Shown piece by piece: positions 45,647 to 54,789 of a stretch of 64,000 nucleotides of DNA. A model generated the notes under the pieces. It was not told the origin of the DNA. It saw nothing but the letters and a program-made list of their open reading frames with translations, and did not search any database. The position numbers and the translations under genes are program-made. This stretch comes from Robertkochia marina (GTDB lineage: Bacteria > Bacteroidota > Bacteroidia > Flavobacteriales > Flavobacteriaceae), in assembly GCF_004799345.1 (NCBI RefSeq), contig NZ_SSMC01000002.1, positions 744,001-808,000 on the forward strand. Direction: 5' to 3'. The stretch's first letter is position 1. Each line of letters begins with the position of its first letter.

Positions 45647-46613
45647 TAAAGGACCGATTTCAGCTTTTATCAATAAGTACTTTCTGCACTTTAACGCCGC
45701 CGCTCTGGTTGATGCCGCAGAGGCTTATGAGGCACAGCTTCAGAACGGAGCCAATATGATGGTTACCCTGGCAGGAGCCATGAGTACTGCCGAACTGGGT
45801 AAGATCTTTGCCGAAATGATTCGAAAAGACAAAGTACATATTATCTCCTGTACCGGTGCTAACCTGGAAGAAGACCTGATGAACCTGGTGGCGCACAGCC
45901 ATTACAAGAGAGTACCCAATTACAGGGATCTAACCCCCAAAGAAGAATGGGAACTGCTTGAGAAAGGCCTTAACCGGGTTACAGACACTTGTATTCCTGA
46001 AGAAGAGGCCTTTAGAAGACTGCAAAAACATATCTATAAGATCTGGAAGGATGCAGACGAGAAAGGAGAGCGATATTTTCCGCATGAGTATATGTACAAG
46101 CTATTGCTGAGCGGAGTACTTGAAGAATACTATGAAATTGACCTGAAAGACTCCTGGATGTATGCAGCCGCAGAAAAAAACCTCCCTATTGTTGTTCCCG
46201 GATGGGAAGACAGCACCATGGGGAACATTTTTGCCTCATATGTAATGAAAGGAGAGCTAAAAGCTTCTACGGTAAAAAGCGGAATAGAATATATGACCTA
46301 TTTGGCCGAATGGTATACCAAGAACTCTGAAAACGGGGTTGGTTTCTTTCAGATCGGAGGGGGTATTGCAGGTGATTTTCCTATTTGTGTAGTGCCTATG
46401 TTATACCAGGACATGGAAATGGAAGAGATTCCGTTTTGGAGTTATTTCTGCCAGATCTCTGATTCGACTACCAGTTACGGATCTTATTCGGGAGCCGTAC
46501 CTAATGAGAAAATTACGTGGGGGAAGCTTGATATCGACACTCCCAAATTTATCATCGAATCTGATGCCACCATCGTGGCTCCCCTGATCTTTGCATATTT
46601 GTTAGATATGTAA
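45636..46613 (+). CDS. Deoxyhypusine-synthase-family enzyme
   Basis: 325 residues. NAD-binding regions (MMVTLAGAMSTAELG, SCTGANLEEDL), FFQIGGGIAGDFPI and the segment containing the catalytic-type lysine, PNEKITWGKLD, all match the family. Bacteria lack eIF5A, so hypusination is unlikely; bacterial members have been linked to polyamine (for example homospermidine-type) synthesis by aminobutyl transfer. Its overlap with agmatinase supports a polyamine role. The actual product is unknown. Confidence 0.88.
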   Translation: MKNNKGPISAFINKYFLHFNAAALVDAAEAYEAQLQNGANMMVTLAGAMSTAELGKIFAEMIRKDKVHIISCTGANLEEDLMNLVAHSHYKRVPNYRDLTPKEEWELLEKGLNRVTDTCIPEEEAFRRLQKHIYKIWKDADEKGERYFPHEYMYKLLLSGVLEEYYEIDLKDSWMYAAAEKNLPIVVPGWEDSTMGNIFASYVMKGELKASTVKSGIEYMTYLAEWYTKNSENGVGFFQIGGGIAGDFPICVVPMLYQDMEMEEIPFWSYFCQISDSTTSYGSYSGAVPNEKITWGKLDIDTPKFIIESDATIVAPLIFAYLLDM

Positions 46614-46683
46614 TTTATCTAAAAAAAGATTTGGGAATGAATTTTTTTTTCTTTTACATTTAATCAATCCTAACAGTCACGCT

Positions 46684-46989
46684 ATGAGAAGAGTTATTGT
46701 TGATTTTAAAAAACTTACCAACGAGATCCTGTCAATGTTGGTGGAAAAATATCCTGACGGATATGGCGACGATGATATCATCAGTTTCCGTAATGCCAAC
46801 AATGAGATGGTGGAAGCGGTAGAAGTTCGAACCGAAGACACTACTTACCTTGTCAAGGTTAGTACCAAATTGGCAAACACTATGGAGAACTTTGATGATG
46901 ATGATGATGATGTTGATGATTTTGATGCTGATGGAACAGAATTGGAATCGGATAACCTTCAGATCCCGGATGAGGATGACGACAAATAA
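46684..46989 (+). CDS. Small protein with Asp-rich C-terminal tail, function unknown
   Basis: 101 residues. A folded-looking N-terminal 70 residues (MRRVIVDFKKLTNEILSMLV) are followed by a strongly acidic tail (FDDDDDDVDDFDADG). The GAT-rich tail is a low-complexity codon run. It is soluble with no signal peptide. It follows the polyamine operon by 70 nt and ends at a clear terminator. Confidence 0.8.
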   Translation: MRRVIVDFKKLTNEILSMLVEKYPDGYGDDDIISFRNANNEMVEAVEVRTEDTTYLVKVSTKLANTMENFDDDDDDVDDFDADGTELESDNLQIPDEDDDK

Positions 46990-47006
46990 TGAATTCTAAA
47001 TACACT

Positions 47007-47033
47007 AAAAAGGCCCCTAAACGGGGCCTTTTT
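47007..47033. terminator. Bidirectional terminator
   Basis: Perfect stem AAAAAGGCCCC/GGGGCCTTTTT with a 5-nt loop. It lies between convergent genes and touches the DinB-family stop codon. Confidence 0.9.
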
Positions 47034-47553
47034 AATTGCGAAGGTATCTTTCCCTTAATATATTTTCATGATGCTTTTGATGGCCACATATCATAAACCC
47101 CAATGCTCTTACACTGACTTTTTCCCCACTGGCCGTACCCAACCTTAGCAGGGCTTCTTGAGGGAAGTTTTCAAAAAGTGATATACCTGCACTGCGCACC
47201 TGACCAAATTCTATCTGTAAGGACGATAAGGTACGCTCAGAAGCATTGCAGTTGGGCACAAAAATATCTTGATCATACCCCGGAAGATCAGTTGTGTCTC
47301 CGCGACCAATGCGCAGTGCACGATACTGAAAAACCCGCTCAGCATCGATAATATGAAGAATTAATTCTGCAATGGTCCATTTACCCTGTGCATAGCTGTA
47401 ATGAAGGTCCTTTTCATTCAGTCTTTCAAAAAGGCTGTTAAAGGCATCGGTTCGCGCCTTGAATTCAGACATGAGATCAACGTCTCCAAGCACCTTGATA
47501 TATCCCTCATAGAATTTGCCATATTCGTTTGACTGAAGTTCCTTTATGTTCAT
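47032..47553 (-). CDS. DinB-family metal-binding protein
   Basis: 173 residues, a predicted four-helix bundle. The histidines in ELILHIIDAERVFQYRALRIGRGD and GHQKHHENILRERY fit the DinB/YfiT metal site. Family members include thiol transferases and uncharacterised proteins; no specific substrate is evident. It is cytoplasmic and stands alone. Confidence 0.88.
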   Translation of the reverse strand: MNIKELQSNEYGKFYEGYIKVLGDVDLMSEFKARTDAFNSLFERLNEKDLHYSYAQGKWTIAELILHIIDAERVFQYRALRIGRGDTTDLPGYDQDIFVPNCNASERTLSSLQIEFGQVRSAGISLFENFPQEALLRLGTASGEKVSVRALGFMICGHQKHHENILRERYLRN

Positions 47554-47728
47554 AGAGTTTTTATTTTATTGATGGGAGTTACCTGAAAGAGTCCCGTTAT
47601 TGTAACAAAATTTTGTATAATATTGTAGGAAGGTAAAGGTAGGATGCAGCCCCCGAACTGCAATGGCTTTACCACAAAGAATTTAATTTTCGGGGCCTCT
47701 AATTCCCTATGCATTGAGAGCAGCTTCT

Positions 47729-50527
47729 ATGTTTTTACGCTTGTTTTTTTTTCTCATCCTGGTGAAGCTTTCTGCTCAAAACAGTCACCGTCTCAATGTA
47801 CAGCTGTTAAATGAAACAAAGTCCCTGCAGATTCAGCAGGAAATGATCTTTTTTAATCATTCACAAGATACCCTGAATGAGATCTGGATCTACGACTGGA
47901 ATCACGCCTATTCCAACAAGAACACCCCCCTGGCAAAACGCTTTGATGAAGATTTTAAAAAGGAATTCCATCTCGCAAAATCCATTCAACGCGGCCGCAC
48001 CAATATTTTAAACATAGCAGACAGGAATTACGACTTCCTGAATTGGGAACGTCAGCCGGCAGATGACCTGATCAGGGTTCAATTACAATTTCCGGTATAC
48101 CCCGGCAAATATTACCTACTCCGACTCAATTATACCATCGATATCCCGAGCAATCAGTTTACGGGATACGGGTACGGTGAATCGCTCTATAACCTCAGGC
48201 ACTGGTACCTTACCCCTGCCCTTTACAGGAACGGGTGGAAGAAATACAGCAATAAGGATCTAAATGATATGAGCCAATGGCACGAAAGCTTCGAGCTTGA
48301 GATCACCTACCCCGGCAATTTCATCCTGCTAACCGACCTGGATGTTATTGAAAAAGACCGCAGCCGATTATATCACACCGACATGCTGTACGGCGAACAT
48401 CGGGGCGATGTTAAATTATTTTTCAGGAAAAAAAATGATTTTGAGATCTTCCAGAACGATCAATTGTCATTGTTAACCAACATTAAAGGCAATGATCTGT
48501 CTATTATAACCAGGGTTAACGCAGCTAATCGGGTCATGAACTTTATTCAGGAAATGCTGGGAGAATATCCCCATGACAAGCTCATGGTTACCGAAGAAGA
48601 GTACCAGGCTAATCCGCTGTATGGCATCAACCAGCTCCCTTCATTCTTAAGACCATTCCCCGAGGAGTTCCAGTATGAAATGAAACTATTAAAAACGGCT
48701 GCCTATAATTATTTACAAAACAGCCTGTTTACAGACCAACGGGAGGAACGATGGGTCATAGATGCGCTACAGATCTGGCTCATGATGGAATATAAAAACG
48801 TTTATTATCCTGAAATGAAATTCCTGGGGAAACTATCTAACAGTTTCTTTCTGCGCCGTCTAAAATTGGCTCAGATGGATTATAACGAACAGTACCCTTT
48901 CTTTCAAATGTTCATGGCCAGAAGAAATCAGGATCAGGGTCTTAGAACACCAACAGATTCCCTGATCAAGTTCAATGAAAAGATCTCCAATAAATACAAG
49001 GCAGGTGTTGGCCTTTCCTATTTGGAAAGTTATATGGGCAGTACCTTCATGAGAAAAAGTATAAAGCAATACTACAAAGCTTTCAACCAGCGATACTCGA
49101 CAGCCAACGACCTGGAAAGCATCCTTAAAGAAAATGCCGACAGAGATATTGATTGGTACCTTGAAGAGTTTGTGAGAGGGGATAAACGCATTGATTTCAC
49201 TATAAAGGATTTCCAAAAAACAGAAGACAGTGTTCTGGTAACAGTAAAAAATAAAACCGGCGCCAAAGTACCTGTGACCTTATTCGGTATTGACAAAGAT
49301 GAAAATGTGCTGTTTAAAACCTGGCTGAAAGAATTTGAAGGCACTACCACCATCCGGGCGCCACGTGAAGGAGTTAACAAACTGGTGCTTAATTATGATC
49401 ATGTAATACCTGAATTCAACGAACGTGATAACTGGAAGTCACTGGGAGGCTTTTTTTCAACAAATCGAAAACTGAAGTTTCAGTTCTTCAAAGATGCAGA
49501 AGACCCCAATTACAATCAGATCTTCTGGGTCCCGGTTTTCAATTTTAATATCTATGACGGGTTTAGCCCCGGTCTTCGCCTTCACAACAAAACCCTCAGA
49601 GAAAGACCCTTCATATTTGATGTGGCTCCGGGCTACGCTTTAAAGGAAAAGTCACTGGTAGGCAGCGGTTCCGTAGCTTATCGAAAATACATCAGAGAAG
49701 GTAGTTTATATGTAGTGAATGCCGCCCTATCGGGAGCCACCTTTCACTATGCAGAAAATCTCCGATATACCACTATAACCCCTTATCTCACCTTCGGTTT
49801 CAGAGATAGTGACCTCCGCAGCAATGAGCGTCAATTTTTGCGAACCCGGTTTGTCAATGTCTTGCGTCAAAACTCACCCCTTATCGATACAGATCCTGAT
49901 TACAGCGTATTCAATTCACGTTATGCATACAGTAATAACGGGATCATCAAGTATAAATCCTGGTTTATAGACCTGCAAATAGCAGCAGAATTCTCAAAGG
50001 TTTCGTTTAACTGGGAATGGAGACGGTTATTTCAAAACAACCGTCAGCTGAACCTGAGATTTTTTGCCGGGAAATTCATTTACAACGAAACTAATTCTGA
50101 CTTTTTCAGCTATGCCCTTGATCGTCCAACCGATTACCTTTTTGATTACAACTACCTGGGCCGGTCTGAAGAAAGCGGATTTGCCAGCCAACAGGTTATT
50201 ATTGCAGAGGGCGGCTTTAAATCAAAGCTTCCTGACCCTTTTGCAGACGATTGGATAACCACCTTTAACGCCTCCATGAATATTTGGCGTTATGTGGAAG
50301 CCTATGGCGATATTGGGTTTATACACAACAAGGATGAGGAGACCAGGTTTGTTTACGATTCCGGGATTCGCCTGAACCTGGTTACAGATTTCTTTGAGCT
50401 ATATTTCCCGGTGTATTCTAACAACGGCTGGGAAATCGCACAAGACAGGTATGACCAAAAAATTCGCTTTGTTGTAACCCTTTCCCCACGAATTTTAAGT
50501 GGTTTATTTTCCCGTAAGTGGCTGTAA
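47729..50527 (+). CDS. M1-aminopeptidase-like protein without zinc motif, with C-terminal outer-membrane barrel
   Basis: 932 residues from the ATG at 47729; the longer frame starts at TTG. A signal peptide (MFLRLFFFLILVKLSAQ) is followed by an M1-like N-terminal beta domain (about 20-270) and a helical domain (about 270-500). No HExxH is present: where the second zinc ligand motif is expected the sequence reads WVIDALQIWLMMEY. The last 370 residues alternate aromatic and polar strands (SVAYRKYIREGSLYVVNAAL, TITPYLTFGFRDSD) like an outer-membrane barrel, ending RKWL. It is probably a structural or binding protein at the cell surface. Confidence 0.7.
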   Translation: MFLRLFFFLILVKLSAQNSHRLNVQLLNETKSLQIQQEMIFFNHSQDTLNEIWIYDWNHAYSNKNTPLAKRFDEDFKKEFHLAKSIQRGRTNILNIADRNYDFLNWERQPADDLIRVQLQFPVYPGKYYLLRLNYTIDIPSNQFTGYGYGESLYNLRHWYLTPALYRNGWKKYSNKDLNDMSQWHESFELEITYPGNFILLTDLDVIEKDRSRLYHTDMLYGEHRGDVKLFFRKKNDFEIFQNDQLSLLTNIKGNDLSIITRVNAANRVMNFIQEMLGEYPHDKLMVTEEEYQANPLYGINQLPSFLRPFPEEFQYEMKLLKTAAYNYLQNSLFTDQREERWVIDALQIWLMMEYKNVYYPEMKFLGKLSNSFFLRRLKLAQMDYNEQYPFFQMFMARRNQDQGLRTPTDSLIKFNEKISNKYKAGVGLSYLESYMGSTFMRKSIKQYYKAFNQRYSTANDLESILKENADRDIDWYLEEFVRGDKRIDFTIKDFQKTEDSVLVTVKNKTGAKVPVTLFGIDKDENVLFKTWLKEFEGTTTIRAPREGVNKLVLNYDHVIPEFNERDNWKSLGGFFSTNRKLKFQFFKDAEDPNYNQIFWVPVFNFNIYDGFSPGLRLHNKTLRERPFIFDVAPGYALKEKSLVGSGSVAYRKYIREGSLYVVNAALSGATFHYAENLRYTTITPYLTFGFRDSDLRSNERQFLRTRFVNVLRQNSPLIDTDPDYSVFNSRYAYSNNGIIKYKSWFIDLQIAAEFSKVSFNWEWRRLFQNNRQLNLRFFAGKFIYNETNSDFFSYALDRPTDYLFDYNYLGRSEESGFASQQVIIAEGGFKSKLPDPFADDWITTFNASMNIWRYVEAYGDIGFIHNKDEETRFVYDSGIRLNLVTDFFELYFPVYSNNGWEIAQDRYDQKIRFVVTLSPRILSGLFSRKWL

Positions 50528-50692
50528 ATCAATTTTTAAACAATTCTAAAGCCTCATTTTCAAGATGTTAACCAAGCGGGTCTCAAATTGAGGATTTCTT
50601 AAAAATGTCGAATATTTTTAATTAATTATCTAATTTATGCTAAAAATATGAGGATATATTAAGAATTTGTTATTATTATTAAAGCATCTAGA

Positions 50693-50723
50693 TTGCTTTT
50701 AACGTTCGTTTTAGCTACTTTTG
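50693..50723 (+). promoter_or_regulatory. Promoter of the E1 dehydrogenase gene
   Basis: TTG (50693-50695), 20 bp, then TACTTTTG (50716-50723), an excellent Bacteroidota promoter. It overlaps the TTG that opens the longer frame, which supports the ATG at 50745 as the true start. Confidence 0.75.
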
Positions 50724-50744
50724 CAAGAGTCTCATAATTTACAT

Positions 50745-53153
50745 ATGGAAATTAAAACAGAATCACACAAAGACATTTCATTCGAGAATTTTAAAAGCCA
50801 GGTGCTCAATGATTATCGTATAGCGGTAACCAGCAGAGAATGCAGTTTGCTGGGGCGAAGAGAGGTACTTACCGGGAAGGCAAAATTCGGGATTTTTGGT
50901 GACGGAAAGGAAGTTCCTCAGCTTGCTATGGCAAGAGCTTTCAAAAACGGCGATTTCCGTAGCGGCTATTACAGGGATCAAACCTTTATGATGGCTATTG
51001 GAGAGCTGAAGATCAAGCACTTCTTTGCCGGGTTATATGCACACACTGATGCTGAAAAAGAACCTATGAGTGCCGGAAGGCAAATGGGAGGTCATTTTCA
51101 GACACCCTTTATAAATCCTGACGGAAGCTGGAGAGATCTTACCAAGCAGAAGAACAGTAGTTCAGATATCTCCCCCACTGCCGGGCAAATGCCCCGTTTA
51201 CTGGGTCTGGCCCAGGCATCAAAGATCTACAGAAACGTTGAAGGTACCCAAAAAGAAGGTTTTTCCAACGATGGAAATGAGGTCGCATGGGGTACCATTG
51301 GTAATGCCAGTACCAGCGAAGGCCTGTTTTTCGAAGCCTTCAATGCAGCCGGAGTGATGCAGGTTCCCATGGTGATCAGTATTTGGGACGACGAATACGG
51401 AATATCTGTTCACGCCAAACACCAAACCACAAAAGAGAATATTTCAGAGATCCTGAAAGGGTTTCAGAGAGATAAAGACAATAATGGCTTTGAGATCATA
51501 AAAGTAAACGGCTGGGACTACCCGGCATTGATCGAAGCCTATGAAAAAGCCGGTAAAATTGCCAGAGAAGAGCATGTTCCGGTAATGATACACGTAGTAG
51601 AACTTACCCAGCCTCAGGGTCACTCGACCTCAGGTTCTCACGAACGCTATAAGAGCAAAGAGCGCCTGGAATGGGAAAAAGAACACGACTGTAATCTCAA
51701 GATGCGTCAGTGGATGATCGAGAACAATCTCGCTACTGAAGAAGAGCTCAGCAACCTGGAAAAAGACATCAAGAAGGAAGTTAGAACCGCTAAGAAAGAA
51801 GCGTGGACCGAGTTTCTTCAACCCATGAAGGATGACAAGGTGCAGGTGGTAGCCCTTTTGGATGATCTGGCCGCATCAAGTACGAACAAGGTATTCATTA
51901 ACAAGATCAAGAATGACCTTATTGCTGTTGATGAGCCTATTAAACGTCATGTTATTACTGCGGCCCGTAAGGCTTTAAAATATGTTGTTGGTGAAGAGAG
52001 TCGCGAAAAGTCAGCCCTGAAACAATGGATCGACAATTTCTATCAGCGCACCCAACCCGACTACAGTTCGCATCTTTACAATGAAACCAGAACGAACGCA
52101 ACCAACATCGCCGAAGTTCAGGCTACCTACGATGATGATGCACAGCAGGTAGACGGAAGAATCGTATTACGTGAAAACTTCGACAAACTCTTTGCGAACA
52201 ATCCTAATGCCTTGATCTTTGGTGAAGATTCCGGAAATATAGGGGATGTTAACCAAGGCCTTGAAGGGCTTCAGGATAAATACGGAGAATTAAGAATATC
52301 GGATGCAGGAATTCGCGAGGCCACTATTATTGGCCAAGGTATCGGTATGGCCATGCGAGGCTTACGCCCTATCGCAGAGATCCAGTATCTTGACTATATT
52401 CACTATGCACTCAATGTGTTAAGTGATGATCTTTCAACCCTGTTGTACCGAAGTGCCGGTAAGCAAAAAGCTCCGCTTATTGTGCGTACACGTGGTCACA
52501 GACTGGAAGGTATCTGGCATGCAGGATCACCCATGGGTGGGCTTATTCACCTGCTGCGTGGTATGTATATTTTAACACCACGTAACATGACCAAGGCTGC
52601 AGGATTCTATAATACCCTGATGGAGTCTGATGAACCTGCACTGGTTGTTGAATGTCTGAACGGATACCGCCTGAAAGAGAAATTACCAAATAACCTTGGT
52701 GAACTTCGCACACCGATCGGGGTGGTTGAAACCCTAAAAGAAGGAAAAGACATAACGATTGTCTCTTACGGCTCTACCCTAAGGATCGTTGAGCAGGTAG
52801 CCAAAGAGTTATTGGAAGTAGATATCGATGTGGAAGTGATCGATGCGCAGACCCTGCTCCCTTTTGATATTGATCACAATACCGTGAAGAGTCTTAAAAA
52901 GACCAACAGGTTATTGGTGGTTGATGAAGATGTACCGGGAGGTGCTTCGGCCTATCTGATGCAGGAGATCCTGGAAAACCAGGGAGGATACAAATACCTC
53001 GATAGTGCTCCTCAGACTATTACAGCCAAAGAACACAGACCGGCCTATGCAAGTGACGGAGATTATTTCTCTAAGCCAAATGCCGAAGATATTTTTGAAA
53101 AAGTGTATAACATCATGCATGAAGCCAACCCGGGCAAGTACCCGGCGCTTTAA
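50745..53153 (+). CDS. 2-oxoacid dehydrogenase E1, fused alpha and beta subunits
   Basis: 802 residues from the ATG at 50745 (MEIKTESHKD). The alpha half (about 1-410) carries the thiamine-diphosphate region (GNASTSEGLFFEAFNAAG, WDDEYGISVH). The beta half (about 460-802) has GEDSGNIGDVNQG and RTRGHRLEG. This is the single-chain form common in Bacteroidota, usually annotated as branched-chain 2-oxoacid (2-oxoisovalerate) dehydrogenase E1. E2 and E3 are not adjacent, so the substrate is uncertain. Confidence 0.9.
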   Translation: MEIKTESHKDISFENFKSQVLNDYRIAVTSRECSLLGRREVLTGKAKFGIFGDGKEVPQLAMARAFKNGDFRSGYYRDQTFMMAIGELKIKHFFAGLYAHTDAEKEPMSAGRQMGGHFQTPFINPDGSWRDLTKQKNSSSDISPTAGQMPRLLGLAQASKIYRNVEGTQKEGFSNDGNEVAWGTIGNASTSEGLFFEAFNAAGVMQVPMVISIWDDEYGISVHAKHQTTKENISEILKGFQRDKDNNGFEIIKVNGWDYPALIEAYEKAGKIAREEHVPVMIHVVELTQPQGHSTSGSHERYKSKERLEWEKEHDCNLKMRQWMIENNLATEEELSNLEKDIKKEVRTAKKEAWTEFLQPMKDDKVQVVALLDDLAASSTNKVFINKIKNDLIAVDEPIKRHVITAARKALKYVVGEESREKSALKQWIDNFYQRTQPDYSSHLYNETRTNATNIAEVQATYDDDAQQVDGRIVLRENFDKLFANNPNALIFGEDSGNIGDVNQGLEGLQDKYGELRISDAGIREATIIGQGIGMAMRGLRPIAEIQYLDYIHYALNVLSDDLSTLLYRSAGKQKAPLIVRTRGHRLEGIWHAGSPMGGLIHLLRGMYILTPRNMTKAAGFYNTLMESDEPALVVECLNGYRLKEKLPNNLGELRTPIGVVETLKEGKDITIVSYGSTLRIVEQVAKELLEVDIDVEVIDAQTLLPFDIDHNTVKSLKKTNRLLVVDEDVPGGASAYLMQEILENQGGYKYLDSAPQTITAKEHRPAYASDGDYFSKPNAEDIFEKVYNIMHEANPGKYPAL

Positions 53154-53175
53154 GCAGATCGAAATATCAATAATT

Positions 53176-53210
53176 AAAAAGATCCCGTTTTAAAGCGGGA
53201 TCTTTTTTTT
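53176..53210 (+). terminator. Terminator after the E1 gene
   Basis: Stem AAAAAGATCCCG/CGGGATCTTTTT with an 8-nt loop and T tract. It ends at the stop codon of the convergent holA gene and may serve both strands. Confidence 0.88.
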
Positions 53211-54219
53211 AATACATGATCTTAACCATTAGTTCTTTATAAAGGTCTCCGGGGGGCAACTGATATACCCCCATCCCTTTAGACTTTGCATCAATATCGC
53301 GAAGGACATTAATAATGGAGCTTACTTTTTTCATCGGGTAATTTCGGGCAGCCATACCTATATCCTTCAACGGATAGGTTCCTCTTACACCAATAGCCCG
53401 GGCTACAGCTTGTTTATCATGATGAGACGGCAGGCCGTGATAGGCCAAAACCTGGGAAAAGAAATTATGCAATAATGCCACGGTAAGCAATACAGGATGT
53501 TCTCCGGGATTTTGAGAAAAATACTTAATGATCTTCCCTGCTTTCATAACGTCCCGCTCGGCTATTGCGCTTTTCAGCTCAAAATTATTGAAGTCCTTGC
53601 TGATACCTATATTCGCCTCGATGTGCTCAGGCGTAATAACCTGGGTGTTCGGTATGATACCCTTTAACTTATCCAATTCATTAGAGATACGCCCGAGGTC
53701 ATTCCCTAAAAATTCCACCAGCATTTCTGAAGCCTTAGGGTCTATGGTATACCCGCTGCCTTTAAGTACTCTCCGAATCCAATCAGGTACCTGGTTGTCA
53801 TATAATTTTTTTGTGTCGAGAATCAAACCGTTCTTCTGCAACATCTTATACACCTTTTTACGCTTATCAAGGGTTTTGCCCTTATAGGCAAAAACGAGCA
53901 CCGTAGAAGGCTGCGGATTTTCGGCATAAGGCAACAACTTATCAATGGAACGCACAAGGTGCTGGGCCTCTCTAACAATAACCACCTGGCGCTCGGCCAT
54001 CATTGGGTAACGCTTTGCCTGAGATATCACCTCCTCGATCTCGACGTCCTTGCCGTAAAGTACCATTTGATTAAACCCCTTTTCTTCCTCTTGCAGAATA
54101 TTATTCTCAATGAATTTGGTGAGGCTGTCTATATAGTAAGACTCCTCTCCCATTAGAAAATAAATAGGATGAATATTACCTTTTTTAATATCAGAAACGA
54201 TGTTTTTGATCTCGTTCAT
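53209..54219 (-). CDS. holA: DNA polymerase III delta subunit
   Basis: 336 residues. The N-terminal domain holds PIYFLMGEESYYID, and the conserved helix region is FLGNDLGRISNELDKL. These match HolA, the clamp-loader subunit that opens the beta sliding clamp. It is divergent from the HsdR_N-like gene, with overlapping promoters in the 78-bp gap. Confidence 0.93.
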   Translation of the reverse strand: MNEIKNIVSDIKKGNIHPIYFLMGEESYYIDSLTKFIENNILQEEEKGFNQMVLYGKDVEIEEVISQAKRYPMMAERQVVIVREAQHLVRSIDKLLPYAENPQPSTVLVFAYKGKTLDKRKKVYKMLQKNGLILDTKKLYDNQVPDWIRRVLKGSGYTIDPKASEMLVEFLGNDLGRISNELDKLKGIIPNTQVITPEHIEANIGISKDFNNFELKSAIAERDVMKAGKIIKYFSQNPGEHPVLLTVALLHNFFSQVLAYHGLPSHHDKQAVARAIGVRGTYPLKDIGMAARNYPMKKVSSIINVLRDIDAKSKGMGVYQLPPGDLYKELMVKIMY

Positions 54220-54276
54220 GTTTCAATAGATTTCTGGGCGTGTTAAAGGCCGTATCAACGACTTTGACAAGTAGGT

Positions 54277-54284
54277 CAAAATTA
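54277..54284 (-). promoter_or_regulatory. -7 box TAATTTTG for holA
   Basis: An exact TAnnTTTG on the minus strand, 57 nt before holA. On the plus strand CATATTTG (54286-54293), one base off consensus, lies 4 nt before the gene at 54298, so the divergent promoters nearly overlap. Confidence 0.5.
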
Positions 54285-54297
54285 GCATATTTGCCCT

Positions 54298-54744
54298 ATG
54301 CAAAAACTCAATTTTCCGGACTATACCTTTCGATTCAAAAGTAAAGAAAATAAGATCCAGATCTTTGATCCGGTCAGGAAAAAATTCTTTATTCTTCAAC
54401 CGGAAGAGTGGGTACGTCAGCACGTCATGCAATACCTCATACGCGAGAAAAAATGCCCTGTATCTTTGGTAAATGCTGAAAAAGAACTCAAAATAAACGG
54501 TCTCAGCAAGCGCTACGACGTAGTGGTATACCGTCCTGACGGGCGTATTTTTCTCATGGTGGAATGCAAAGCTCCAAAGGTACCGATCACCCAGGAAACC
54601 TTTAACCAGATTGCCCGTTACAATATGGCCTTAAAGGCCGAGTATCTGATGGTTACCAATGGAATGAACCATTATTATTGCAAGCCTGATTATCAATTGG
54701 AAAAATACCATTTTATTGAGGAAATTCCGACCTATATCCTTTAA
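54298..54744 (+). CDS. Type I restriction HsdR N-terminal-like nuclease-fold protein
   Basis: 148 residues. A PD-(D/E)xK-type core is visible: RYDVVVYRPDGRIFLMVECKAP, with the Asp and the ExK spaced as in HsdR N-terminal domains. It has no helicase domain and no hsdM/hsdS neighbours, so it is a stand-alone family member, common in Bacteroidota, and not part of a restriction system here. The activity is unproven. Confidence 0.85.
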   Translation: MQKLNFPDYTFRFKSKENKIQIFDPVRKKFFILQPEEWVRQHVMQYLIREKKCPVSLVNAEKELKINGLSKRYDVVVYRPDGRIFLMVECKAPKVPITQETFNQIARYNMALKAEYLMVTNGMNHYYCKPDYQLEKYHFIEEIPTYIL

Positions 54745-54789
54745 TTTGCACAAGGTCTGAAACCCCTAAAAAATAACCTACTACCGGAC

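Noticed and set aside
54298-54744. Possible type I restriction-modification system
   Set aside because: Only an HsdR N-terminal-like nuclease fold is present; no helicase, methylase or specificity subunit is adjacent.
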